A stretch of 64,000 bases of DNA from Herbidospora sakaeratensis (GTDB lineage Bacteria > Actinomycetota > Actinomycetes > Streptosporangiales > Streptosporangiaceae). The position numbers were made by a program, and so were the translations under genes. Below, piece by piece: positions 43,484 through 51,466 of the stretch; positions within the stretch are counted from its first letter, which is position 1; the number at the start of each line of letters is the position of its first letter. The stretch covers positions 476,113-540,112 of the forward strand of contig NZ_BBXC01000011.1 in NCBI RefSeq assembly GCF_001570525.1, written 5' to 3'. Under the pieces are notes generated by a model that was not told where the DNA came from, did no database searches, and worked only from the letters and a program-made list of their open reading frames with translations.

Positions 43484-43975
43484 ATGGCCGATAGCAGTTT
43501 CGACGTTGTCTCTGAGATCGACCGCCAGGAGGTCGACAACGCGCTGAACCAGACGGTCAAAGAGGTCGGGCACCGCTTCGACTTCAAGGGCACGGGCGCG
43601 GAGATCTCCTGGTCCGGGCAGAAGGACATCGAGATCAAGGCGAACAGCGAGGAGCGGGCCAACGCGGTCCTCGACGTGTTCCGCGAGAAGTTGATCAAGC
43701 GCGGGCTGTCCCTGAAGGTCCTCGACGCGGGTGAGCCGAAGCTTTCCGGCAAGGAATATCGGCTGATGGTCGCCCTCAAGGAGGGCATCGACCAGGAGAA
43801 CGCGAAGAAGATCTCCAAGATGATCCGCGACGAGGGGCCCAAGGGCGTGAAGGCCCAGATCCAGGGCGAGGAGCTGCGGGTGAGCTCCAAGAAGAAGGAC
43901 GACCTGCAGGAGGTCATCACCCTGCTGAAGGGCAAAGACCTGGACATCGCGCTGCAGTTCAAGAACTACCGTTAA
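43484..43975 (+). CDS. YajQ-family nucleotide-binding protein
   Basis: A 163-residue protein of the YajQ/UPF0234 family: [60 protein letters not shown], and [27 protein letters not shown] at the end. Members bind cyclic di-GMP or other nucleotides and RNA and act as regulators. It is 17 bases after the acetyltransferase gene and is followed by a structured intergenic region. Confidence 0.95.
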   Translation: MADSSFDVVSEIDRQEVDNALNQTVKEVGHRFDFKGTGAEISWSGQKDIEIKANSEERANAVLDVFREKLIKRGLSLKVLDAGEPKLSGKEYRLMVALKEGIDQENAKKISKMIRDEGPKGVKAQIQGEELRVSSKKKDDLQEVITLLKGKDLDIALQFKNYR

Positions 43976-44016
43976 CACCGCTGGTCTTTGGCCTGCTGAC
44001 CTGCATCTTTGTGTTC

Positions 44017-44150
44017 AGCCGAAGATCAGAGGGCACATTCGGGGCACACGGTCGCCGATCTTGAGGCGACCATGTGCCCCGAGTCCTTTCCGGAGTCATG
44101 CCAGGTGCGGGCCCTGGGCCGAGCGGGTCAGGCATTTCCGACCTTCGGCT
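44017..44150. repeat. Nested inverted repeats in a 262-base intergenic region
   Basis: The inner repeat, CGGGGCACACGGTCGCC (44040-44056) with GGCGACCATGTGCCCCG (44065-44081), pairs in 16 of 17 positions around an 8-base loop. An outer pair, AGCCGAAG (44017-44024) and CTTCGGCT (44143-44150), is perfect. The region 43976-44237 holds no gene. The inner hairpin may terminate the YajQ transcript, but it lacks a T-run. The rest of the gap is unremarkable except for AAAAA after the outer arm. Confidence 0.65.
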
Positions 44151-44237
44151 AAAAACCATCCCAGCCGTCCGCCCGCCACACCCCCGCCCTCTCCCCCTCT
44201 CGTTACGGTCGAAAGCGACCAGCGAAAGGGCACCGGG

Positions 44238-44954
44238 ATGTCATCCTCGCTCGACGGCCGCACCGTCGTCGTGATCGGCCGTGGCAGTGGGCTCGCCCAT
44301 GCCGTCACCCTCGCCGCCCGTGCCCACGGGGCCGACGTGGTCGTCGCCGGGCGTGACCAGGAAGCCCTCGGGAACGCCTACGACGACGAGCGCATCACCG
44401 CCGAGCACGTCGACGTCACCGACGACGACAGCATCGCCGCGCTGGCGCGACGCCTCGGCCGGGTCGACCACGTCGTCTCGACCGCTTCCGCCCGGGCCCG
44501 GGGCAGGCTGGGTGAGCTCGATCGGGAGGCGTTGCGGCGGTCGTTCGACACGAAGGTCATCGGGCCGGTCATGGTCGCGAAGCACTTCGCGCCGCACATC
44601 GCCGAAGGCGGGTCGTTCGTGTTGTTCTCCGGGGTCGCGGCGTTCAAGCCGGCCATCGGTTATCTCGGGGTCGCCATCACCAACGGCGCGGTCGACTTTC
44701 TCGCCCGGTCGCTGGCGCTCGAACTCGGGCCGATCCGCGTCAACGCGATCTCTCCCGGAGTGATCGACACCGGGATCTGGGACTCCATGGGCGAGGAAGG
44801 CAAGAACGCCTACTTCACGGGGCTGCGCACCCGGAATCCGGCCCGGCGGATCGGCACGCCCGAGGACATCGCCGACGCCGTCGTCTTCGCGATGACCAAC
44901 CCGTTCCTCACGGGCGTGACGTTGCGGGTCGACGGCGGGGAACCGCTGACCTGA
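44238..44954 (+). CDS. Atypical short-chain dehydrogenase/reductase
   Basis: A 238-residue Rossmann-fold SDR. The cofactor loop is VVVIGRGSGLAHAVTLAARAHGADVVVAGRD, and the late part is classical (LALELGPIRVNAISPGVIDTG). The active-site region reads FVLFSGVAAFKPAIGYLGVAITNGA: the serine and tyrosine are present, but the lysine four residues after the tyrosine (YxxxK) is replaced by alanine, and the glycine motif differs from TGxxxGxG. It may be non-catalytic or use a different base. The ATG has GAAAGGG upstream. Its 3' end overlaps the convergent membrane-protein gene by 47 bases. Confidence 0.85.
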   Translation: MSSSLDGRTVVVIGRGSGLAHAVTLAARAHGADVVVAGRDQEALGNAYDDERITAEHVDVTDDDSIAALARRLGRVDHVVSTASARARGRLGELDREALRRSFDTKVIGPVMVAKHFAPHIAEGGSFVLFSGVAAFKPAIGYLGVAITNGAVDFLARSLALELGPIRVNAISPGVIDTGIWDSMGEEGKNAYFTGLRTRNPARRIGTPEDIADAVVFAMTNPFLTGVTLRVDGGEPLT

Positions 44955-45345
44955 GGGCCCGCTCGCGCCGGGACGCGTCGGCCAGCACCGCCCCGAGTCC
45001 CGCCGTGGCCAGCAGGTGGAACACGTACCAGCCGGGCAGGACGGCGGTGAAGGTCGCGACCACCGCCAGGGAGAAGGCCGCCGTGCCGTGTACGTATCGC
45101 CCCAGCGCCGTCCACAGGATCAGGCCGTAGAACAGGATCCCGCCCCGGTCGAGGTCGAACGCCCAGACGTCCACCGACACCCGCGGCATGGGCTCGGGCA
45201 CGTGGGGGACGTTCTGCAGCGGCGCGTACGACCCCCCGTACACGATTTCGCCGCCGAACGGCAGGAAATACGACTCACCCGTAAAAGCACCCAAGAAGGT
45301 CAGCAGAATCAGGGCGTCGCCCACGAACTGTCGTAATCGTGTCAT
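44908..45345 (-). CDS. Four-helix membrane protein (paralogue of the next gene)
   Basis: A 145-residue membrane protein with about four helices (ALILLTFLGAFTGESYFL, GGILFYGLILWTALG, AAFSLAVVATFTAVLPGWYVF, HLLATAGLGAVLA). Its order and the segment YGGSYAPLQNVPHVPEPMPRVSVDVWAFDLDRGGI match the adjacent gene (45348-45863), and both end in basic tails. It overlaps the 3' end of the SDR gene. Histidines near helix ends (VFHLLATAG) are shared with the paralogue. No family is recognised. Confidence 0.7.
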   Translation of the reverse strand: MTRLRQFVGDALILLTFLGAFTGESYFLPFGGEIVYGGSYAPLQNVPHVPEPMPRVSVDVWAFDLDRGGILFYGLILWTALGRYVHGTAAFSLAVVATFTAVLPGWYVFHLLATAGLGAVLADASRRERALRSAVPRRRPATSRP

Positions 45346-45347
45346 CG

Positions 45348-45863
45348 TCAGAAAATGGCCAGAGCCACCAGCAGGCCGAGCACCCCGGCCACGTACCCGA
45401 CGGAAATCGGTTTCTCTCTGGCCTCACGCCGCGACGACACGACGAGAACCGTCACCATGGCCAGAGTCGCGGCGAGGTGGCCGGCGAACCAGAGCGCCAC
45501 GGGCGGGTTGCCCTCGCCGAGTTGCCAGCCGGAGAAGGCGGCGGCCAGGGCGAGACCGAACGCCGGGAGGGCGTAGCGGAAGCGGCCGAGCACGGCCCAG
45601 ATCACCAGGCCGACCAGCAGGATCGTCCCGTATTGGTGGTGGAGTTGGCGCAGCAGCAGGCCGCCGCTCACGTCGAAGCTGAGCGTCAGGACCGACTCGT
45701 AGGCGCGGGGCATCATGACACCGGCGAGAGGCGTGTAGGCGCCGTCGTAGGGCACCACCTCGTCGCTGATCTCGTAGTGGGTGCCGAGATAGACGCCGAC
45801 CACCACGACGACCAGTGTGACGGCGATGAGGAGATCGCCCAATAACTGGCGTGCGCGTTCCAT
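45348..45863 (-). CDS. Membrane protein with paired histidines (paralogue of the adjacent gene)
   Basis: A 171-residue membrane protein with four to five helices (LLIAVTLVVVVVGVYLGTHY, HHQYGTILLVGLVIWAVLGRF, YALPAFGLALAAAFSGW, WFAGHLAATLAMVTVLVV). The HH pair at the start of helix 2 and the histidine in WFAGHLAAT lie on opposite helices, which resembles haem ligation in b-type cytochromes; this is suggestive only. The gene precedes its paralogue by 2 bases, giving an operon of two tandem duplicates. Confidence 0.7.
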   Translation of the reverse strand: MERARQLLGDLLIAVTLVVVVVGVYLGTHYEISDEVVPYDGAYTPLAGVMMPRAYESVLTLSFDVSGGLLLRQLHHQYGTILLVGLVIWAVLGRFRYALPAFGLALAAAFSGWQLGEGNPPVALWFAGHLAATLAMVTVLVVSSRREAREKPISVGYVAGVLGLLVALAIF

Positions 45864-45967
45864 TCGCCAGATTCCATCACAAGTGGGTCGCCCTCATGCC
45901 GGATACCGATTCCCTGCCAACTTCCGCGCCGGTTCCGGCATCTACTCCGGTGACGAAAGGAACGCAC

Positions 45968-46951
45968 ATGAAGAAGCGTGCATACGCGGCGGCCGTGTTG
46001 ACGGCGCTCGCGGTGGTGTCGCCGGTGGCGGTCGCGGAGGCGTCGACGGGAGCCGCCTCCTCGCCCGCCCGGTACGTCTGGCTGAAGTCGTGCCCCAAGG
46101 CCGGCTACACGGTGCCCTGCGGGGATTGGATGGTCTCCCGCCGGGACGGCAGCACGACGTCGATTCCCGACGCGCAGGTCTACCAGGTCACGGCGTCGGG
46201 GGGCGTCAACCGGGAGACCTCGCTGCAGCCGGCGTTGAGCGGCGACGGGCGGCGCGTCGCCTATTTCACGGCGTCGACGAAGAAGCTGGTGGTGCGCGAC
46301 CTCGTGAGCGGCAAGGTCCATCCGGTCCGGGGCGCGGCGGCGAAGCTGCCGAAGGGGCTGCTCATCAACGACGTCGACACGCTGCTGTCGTACGACGGGA
46401 AGCAGCTCGCCATCGACTACGTGCAGGGCAAGCAGCCCACGAAGGTGGTCGACGTGGCGTCGGGCAGCTACTACACGCTGCCCTTCGACGCGGCCCTCCA
46501 GGGGTTCAGCGGCGACGGGTCGAAGGTGATGGTGACCGAGACCTCCGACCAGAACACCACGATCTTCTCCTCCTACGACGCCGACGGCGAGCTGAACAGC
46601 CAGGAGGTGCCGCAGGTCGTCGACGACAACTACCCGCTGGCGCTGGCCGACGACGGGCGTTCGGTCGCGGTGTTCATCGAGGGCCGTCAGGCCGCGGTGC
46701 GGACCTACGACCTGTCGTCCGACTCCGTCGGGCCGCCGGTGAAGCTCACGATGCCGAAGGGCGAGCGGGCGAACAAGCTGGTCTGGCAGACCTCCGACCG
46801 GCTGCTGCTCTGGACGTACCGGAACAACGCCAACGGCGACGTCCTCGGCGGCGGGCTGCGGACGATCGACGTCGACACCGGGAAGCTGACGAAGGTCGAC
46901 ACCTGGAGCCTGCGGTCCAACCTGTGGATATGGTGGCTGCCGGGCGAATGA
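45968..46951 (+). CDS. Secreted beta-propeller-like protein
   Basis: A 327-residue exported protein. The start MKKRAYAAAVLTALAVVSPVAVAEA is a Sec signal peptide. The remainder is beta-rich with WD40/TolB-like repeats: SLQPALSGDGRRVAYFTASTKKLVVRDLVSGKVHPV, SYDGKQLAIDYVQGKQPTKVVDV, FSGDGSKVMVTETSDQNTTIFSSYDADG and ALADDGRSVAVFIEG. It likely forms an extracellular propeller. A GAAAGGAA ribosome site precedes the ATG. Function unknown. Confidence 0.85.
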   Translation: MKKRAYAAAVLTALAVVSPVAVAEASTGAASSPARYVWLKSCPKAGYTVPCGDWMVSRRDGSTTSIPDAQVYQVTASGGVNRETSLQPALSGDGRRVAYFTASTKKLVVRDLVSGKVHPVRGAAAKLPKGLLINDVDTLLSYDGKQLAIDYVQGKQPTKVVDVASGSYYTLPFDAALQGFSGDGSKVMVTETSDQNTTIFSSYDADGELNSQEVPQVVDDNYPLALADDGRSVAVFIEGRQAAVRTYDLSSDSVGPPVKLTMPKGERANKLVWQTSDRLLLWTYRNNANGDVLGGGLRTIDVDTGKLTKVDTWSLRSNLWIWWLPGE

Positions 46952-46970
46952 TCGGAGTTATCGTCCGGTC

Positions 46971-47546
46971 ATGGGCAAACAATATGACGTGATCAACGAC
47001 CGGCTGCGGGAGTTCGTGACCTCACAGCCGGTCTACTTCGTCGCCACCGCCCCCGAGAGTGGCGGGCATGTCAACGTGTCCCCCAAGGGTTACGCCGACA
47101 CCTTCGCCATCCTCGACGACACCACCGTCGCCTACCTCGACCTCGACGGCAGCGGCGTCGAGACCATCTCCCACCTGCGGGACAACGGCCGCATCACCAT
47201 CATGTTCGCGGCGTTCTCCGGGCCGCCGAAGATCGTCCGCCTGTACGGCTCCGGCGAGGTCGTGACCCCGGGCGACAGCCGCTTCGAGGCGTTGCTGAAG
47301 AACTTCGGGCCGCATCCGGCCGTCCGGTCGGTGATCGTGGTGAGCTGCGACCGCATCTCCGACTCGTGCGGCTACTCGGTGCCGTTCATGGCGTTCGAGG
47401 AGGACCGCACCCTCCTCGACGACCAACACGAGCTCGCCGGCTCGAAGAAGCGGCAGTTCGAGCGGTCGAGCGGCCTCCGGGAGAGCATCGACGGCCTGTT
47501 CGGGCTGCACCCCGGCGAGACCGACCCGGCGCATCGCCGCAGCTAG
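46971..47546 (+). CDS. Pyridoxamine 5'-phosphate oxidase-fold flavoprotein
   Basis: A 191-residue cytoplasmic protein with the split-barrel FMN-binding fold: FVATAPESGGHVNVSPKGYADTFAILDDTTVAYLDLDGSGVETISHLRDNGRITIMFAAFSGPPKIVRLYGSGEVV. These proteins reduce small molecules with F420 or FMN, or bind flavin; real PdxH activity is unlikely because the C-terminal motif is missing. It is 19 bases downstream of the propeller protein gene. Its stop overlaps the convergent protease gene by 4 bases. Confidence 0.88.
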   Translation: MGKQYDVINDRLREFVTSQPVYFVATAPESGGHVNVSPKGYADTFAILDDTTVAYLDLDGSGVETISHLRDNGRITIMFAAFSGPPKIVRLYGSGEVVTPGDSRFEALLKNFGPHPAVRSVIVVSCDRISDSCGYSVPFMAFEEDRTLLDDQHELAGSKKRQFERSSGLRESIDGLFGLHPGETDPAHRRS

Positions 47547-48358
47547 CGCAGCCGTTCGAGGTTGGCGACCCGTTCGGCGGTGGTCGGCCGGGTCGCGAAC
47601 GGACCCGCGAACAACATGTGGCTGGCGCTGGCGATCCGGCCGTTGCGCGGCAGCGGCCGGGCCCGGTTGCTGGCGTCGATCCGGCGCAGCGCCGACGCGA
47701 GGGCGAGCGGGTCGCCCGTCATCCGCGCCGACGCCTCGTCGGCGGCGAACTCGCGGTCGGGCGGCAGCGCGAGCCTGACCAGCCTGGTCGCGATCGGCGC
47801 GAGCAGCGCGGCGACGAACCGGGTCAGCGGGGCCGGGGTCTCGTCGTCGGCGCGGCGCACCCCGAACACCGGGCCCAGGTAGCCCGACGTGGTGAACATC
47901 GTCGCCAGCGCGCCGGCCACCGAGGCGAGCAGGGTGTCATGGTTGTGTACGTGGGCCAGCTCGTGCCCGATCACACCACGCAGCTCCCGCTCGTCGAGCA
48001 GCGTCAGCAGACCCTGCGTGACGATGACGGCGGACTTCCGCGGGGTGCGGCCGGTGGCGTAGGCGTTGGGCTGGGCCAGCGGGGAGACGTACAGGCGGGG
48101 CATGGGGCGGCGGGCCTGCGTGCACAACTCCCGCACGATCGTGTAGAGGGCGGCGTGCTCGACCTCGCCGACGGGCCGGGCGCGGAGCGCCGCGAGGGCG
48201 AAACGATCGGAGAAGAAGTAGGCCACCCACACGGTGACCCCGGCCAGCGGCAGCCCCGCCATCAGGCCGGTGACTCCCCCGAGCAGCCCCGCGACCACGA
48301 CGATCAGCACGGCGCACGCGCCCAGCACCCCCGCCGTACGCGTCCCGTTTCTCCGCAT
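47543..48358 (-). CDS. HtpX-like M48 metalloprotease
   Basis: A 271-residue membrane metalloprotease. Two N-terminal helices (AGVLGACAVLIVVVAGLLGGV and AGLPLAGVTVWVAYFF) precede the peptidase domain with RLYVSPLAQPNAYATGRTPRKSAVIVTQGLL, the zinc motif ELRGVIGHELAHVHNHDTL and the third ligand in DREFAADEASARMTG. HtpX-type enzymes degrade misfolded membrane proteins under stress. The start ATG 48358 has AGGAGGTGGACG before it. It lies immediately downstream of the nuo operon on the same strand (65-base gap to nuoN). Confidence 0.9.
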   Translation of the reverse strand: MRRNGTRTAGVLGACAVLIVVVAGLLGGVTGLMAGLPLAGVTVWVAYFFSDRFALAALRARPVGEVEHAALYTIVRELCTQARRPMPRLYVSPLAQPNAYATGRTPRKSAVIVTQGLLTLLDERELRGVIGHELAHVHNHDTLLASVAGALATMFTTSGYLGPVFGVRRADDETPAPLTRFVAALLAPIATRLVRLALPPDREFAADEASARMTGDPLALASALRRIDASNRARPLPRNGRIASASHMLFAGPFATRPTTAERVANLERLR

Positions 48359-48423
48359 CGTCCACCTCCTCCCGCTCCTCCCCTCCAACGTGAGCGGACG
48401 TTTGGGCGTTCCCGTCCCGAACG

Positions 48424-49839
48424 TCAGCCCAGCGTGGCGAGGACGAGCTGGGGGGCGACCGAGAAGCCCACCGCCACGGCCGTGGCCACCCCGACCGCGA
48501 TCCAGGCCGGCGTGGACGCGGCGGGCCGCGTGGCGTCGGCGGGGGTGAACAGGCGGGCGGTCCAGGCGATGTAGTAGTAGAGGCCGATCACCGTGTTGAC
48601 GGCCATCACCACCGCGAGCCAGCCGAGCCCGCCCGCGACGACCTCACGGAAGACGACGACCTTGGCGAACAACCCGGCGAGGCCCGGGGGCAGCCCGGCC
48701 AGGCAGATGAGCGCGAACGCCAGCGCCAGCCCGGCGACCGGCCGGCTGGAGACCAGACCTCGGTAGCCGTCGAGGGTGTCGTGCGGGACGGCCATCACCA
48801 CGGCGAAGGCGGTCAGGTTCATGGCGGCGTAGAAGACCAGGTAGGCGGTGGCGGCCTGGGCGTCGGTGGTCGCGATGGGAGCCAGGACGTATCCCGACTG
48901 GGCCACCGACGACCAGGCCAGCAGCCTGACGGGATGAGTCTGCCGCAGCGCCAGCACGTTGCCGACGGTCATGGTCAGCGCGGCCAGCACGGCGACGATC
49001 GGTGTCCAGGTGGCCGACTCGCCCGGCAGGGCCTGGGTGAGGACCAGGATGAGCCCGGCGAACCCTGCGGCCTTCGACACGACCGACAGCAGGGCCGCGA
49101 CCGGGATCGGCGCGCCCTGGTAGACGTCGCCCGCCCAGAAGTGGAACGGCACCGCAGCGATCTTGAACCCGAACCCGGCCACGACCATGACGGCTCCCAC
49201 CGCCACCACGGGCCCGGCTCCCGGGCGTTCGGGCTGCGCCAGCGCCGCCGCGATCGCGTCGAGGTGGACGGCCCCCGTGATGCCGTAGAGGAGGCTGACG
49301 CCGAAGAGCATCACGGCCGTGGAGACGACGGAGACGACGAACAGCTTCAGCGCCGCCTCGGCCCCGCGGCCGTCGTAGCGGCGCAGCGCGGTCAGCGCGA
49401 ACACCGGCAACGAGACGAGTTCGAGCGCGACGACCAGCATGATGAGGTCGCGCGACGCGGGCAGGGTGACCGCTCCGGCCAGGGCCGCGAGCAGCAGGAA
49501 ATACCACTCCCCGACGGGGATGTCGCCCTGCGCGAGCTGCCCCATCGACAGCAGGACCACGACGGCCCCCGCCCCGAGGGCCAGCCCCGCGAACACGACG
49601 GTGGTGGCGTCGACGACGTAGGAGCAGCCGACCGACGGCACGCAGAACGTCTCCCGCACACCCCGCTGGGCTGCCACCACGGCGAACGCCGCCACCAGGG
49701 AGGCCAGGGTGACGCAGCCGAGGGCGGTCCGGACGCCGGGCCGGGCGGGCAGGAACGCGTCGAGCAGCAGGACGAGCCCGGCGGCCAGCGCCAGGATCAG
49801 GGGCGCGGCGATCGCCCAGTAGTCGATCGACTGGATCAC
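48424..49839 (-). CDS. nuoN: NADH-quinone oxidoreductase subunit N
   Basis: A 471-residue antiporter-like proton-channel subunit of complex I with about 14 helices. Markers: KAAGFAGLILVLTQAL, SVAQSGYVLAPIATTDAQAATAYLVFYAAMNLTAF, GLVSSRPVAGLALAFALICLAGLPPGLAGLFAKV and TVIGLYYYIAWTARLF. Start GTG 49839 overlaps the stop of nuoM in GTGA. It ends the operon. Confidence 0.95.
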   Translation of the reverse strand: MIQSIDYWAIAAPLILALAAGLVLLLDAFLPARPGVRTALGCVTLASLVAAFAVVAAQRGVRETFCVPSVGCSYVVDATTVVFAGLALGAGAVVVLLSMGQLAQGDIPVGEWYFLLLAALAGAVTLPASRDLIMLVVALELVSLPVFALTALRRYDGRGAEAALKLFVVSVVSTAVMLFGVSLLYGITGAVHLDAIAAALAQPERPGAGPVVAVGAVMVVAGFGFKIAAVPFHFWAGDVYQGAPIPVAALLSVVSKAAGFAGLILVLTQALPGESATWTPIVAVLAALTMTVGNVLALRQTHPVRLLAWSSVAQSGYVLAPIATTDAQAATAYLVFYAAMNLTAFAVVMAVPHDTLDGYRGLVSSRPVAGLALAFALICLAGLPPGLAGLFAKVVVFREVVAGGLGWLAVVMAVNTVIGLYYYIAWTARLFTPADATRPAASTPAWIAVGVATAVAVGFSVAPQLVLATLG

Positions 49840-51317
49840 GGCACCCCCAGAAGCGCGTGGACGGCCGGTGTGGTCAGCCCGAGCAACGCCGACGGCCACA
49901 ACCCGAACACCAGGATGAGCACGACCAGCGGCACCCAGGCGGTCAGCTCGACCCGGGTGGCGTCGTGGATGGCCGGCCCCGGCCCGCCCCACGGCCCGTG
50001 GGTGAGCCGCGACAACATGACCAGGAAGTAGGCCGCCGTCAGCACCGCCCCGAGCCCGCCGATCACCATGAACGTGAGGAACAACCCCCGGGGCAACCCG
50101 GCGGCCGGTTCGTAGGCTCCCTGGAGGGCGAGCATCTCGCCCCAGAACCCCGCCAGCCCGGGCAATCCGAGCGACGCGACGCACGCGAACGTCAGCAGCG
50201 ACCCGACATAGGGCAGCCGCCCGAGCAGCCCCGACCCGAGCCGGTCGAGGTCGGACGTGCCGTGCCGCTCCTTCAACGCCCCCACCAGGAAGAACAGCAG
50301 ACCGGTGATCAGCCCGTGGGCGACGTTCCCGAAGAGGGCGGCGTTGATGCCGACCGGCGTGAGCGTCGCGAACCCGAGCAGCACGAACCCCATGTGCCCC
50401 ACGGACGAGTAGGCGATCAGCCGCTTCAGGTCACGCTGCGCCAGGCACGCCAGCGCGCCGTAGACGATGCCGACGACGGCCAACGCCCCCAGCCACGGCG
50501 CGACGGCCGCGGCCCCCTCGGGCAGGATCGGGATGGCCACCCGCGCGAACCCGTAGGTGCCCATCTTCAGCAGCACCCCCGCGAGCAGCACCGACCCCAC
50601 GGTCGGGGCCTCGGTGTGCGCGTCGGGCAACCAGGTGTGCAGCGGCCACATCGGCGTCTTGACGGCCAGCCCGAGCCCGATGGCGGTGAACGCGAGGATC
50701 TGCGCCGTCCGGCTCATGGGGTGCTCGGCCGCCAGCCGGACCATGTCGAGGGTGCCGGTCTGCGCCCAGACGTAGAGCAGCCCGACCAGCAGCACCGCCG
50801 ACCCGAGCAGCGTGTAGAGAATGAACTTGTACGCCGCCCGCCGCCGCCCCTCGCCACCCCAGACGGCGATGACGAAGTACATGGGGATCAGCACGACCTC
50901 GAAGAACACGAAGAACAACAGCAGGTCGAGCGAGAGAAACGTGCCGATCATCCCGAGCTCGAGCACCAGCAGCGCGAAGACGAGCTCCCTGGCCCGCGGC
51001 GGCCGATGCCCGGCCAGATAAACAAGGCACAGCAGGGTCAGCAACGCGGTCAGGACAACGAGCGGCAGTGAGATCCCGTCGACGCCGAGATGGAACCGCA
51101 CCCCGAGCCAGGGAATCCAGGCGAGGTCGACGGTGCCCTGCATGGTCCCGGCGTCGGAGTAGTCGAACACGGCCGCCACGGCGACGGCGACCGCGAGCAC
51201 AACCCCGGACACAACCAGCCCGAACCGCACGGCCACGGCCCCAAGCGGCCCCGGCACGAGCAACGCGAGCGCCCCCAACAGAGGAAGGGCCAGCAACGCG
51301 ACCAGAAGCACGTTCAC
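49836..51317 (-). CDS. nuoM: NADH-quinone oxidoreductase subunit M
   Basis: A 493-residue antiporter-like subunit with 14 helices: [86 protein letters not shown] and AYSSVGHMGFVLLGFATLTPVGINAALFGNVAHGL. The lysine in KTPMWPLHTW and the glutamate in FFEVVLIP are the conserved proton-path residues. The start is GTG 51317, which overlaps the stop of a 50-codon frame that fills the gap to nuoL. Confidence 0.95.
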   Translation of the reverse strand: MNVLLVALLALPLLGALALLVPGPLGAVAVRFGLVVSGVVLAVAVAVAAVFDYSDAGTMQGTVDLAWIPWLGVRFHLGVDGISLPLVVLTALLTLLCLVYLAGHRPPRARELVFALLVLELGMIGTFLSLDLLLFFVFFEVVLIPMYFVIAVWGGEGRRRAAYKFILYTLLGSAVLLVGLLYVWAQTGTLDMVRLAAEHPMSRTAQILAFTAIGLGLAVKTPMWPLHTWLPDAHTEAPTVGSVLLAGVLLKMGTYGFARVAIPILPEGAAAVAPWLGALAVVGIVYGALACLAQRDLKRLIAYSSVGHMGFVLLGFATLTPVGINAALFGNVAHGLITGLLFFLVGALKERHGTSDLDRLGSGLLGRLPYVGSLLTFACVASLGLPGLAGFWGEMLALQGAYEPAAGLPRGLFLTFMVIGGLGAVLTAAYFLVMLSRLTHGPWGGPGPAIHDATRVELTAWVPLVVLILVFGLWPSALLGLTTPAVHALLGVP

Positions 51318-51466
51318 GCCCTCACCACCCCACCCAGCACCAGGGCGGACCTGTCCAATTTCAAGGCGAAACCCGCCAAACGCGCCGAACACCGCCCCGC
51401 CACGCGGAAGCCGCCACGTCGCGCGAACCGCACCCGGGCCAGGGGAGAAGGCAGGTGGAAGGTCAT
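51314..51466 (-). CDS. Candidate 50-residue protein between nuoL and nuoM
   Basis: The 145 bases between nuoL and nuoM contain a 50-codon frame ([20 protein letters not shown] then RVAGRCSARLAGFALKLDRSALVLGGVVRA). Its ATG overlaps the nuoL stop in ATGA, and its TGA overlaps the nuoM start in GTGA, the same linkage used at the other junctions. The protein is very basic (about 10 Arg/Lys) with a weakly hydrophobic end. It could be a real small accessory subunit, or simply a translated spacer that couples nuoL to nuoM. Third-position GC is somewhat lower than in neighbours. Confidence 0.45.
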   Translation of the reverse strand: MTFHLPSPLARVRFARRGGFRVAGRCSARLAGFALKLDRSALVLGGVVRA

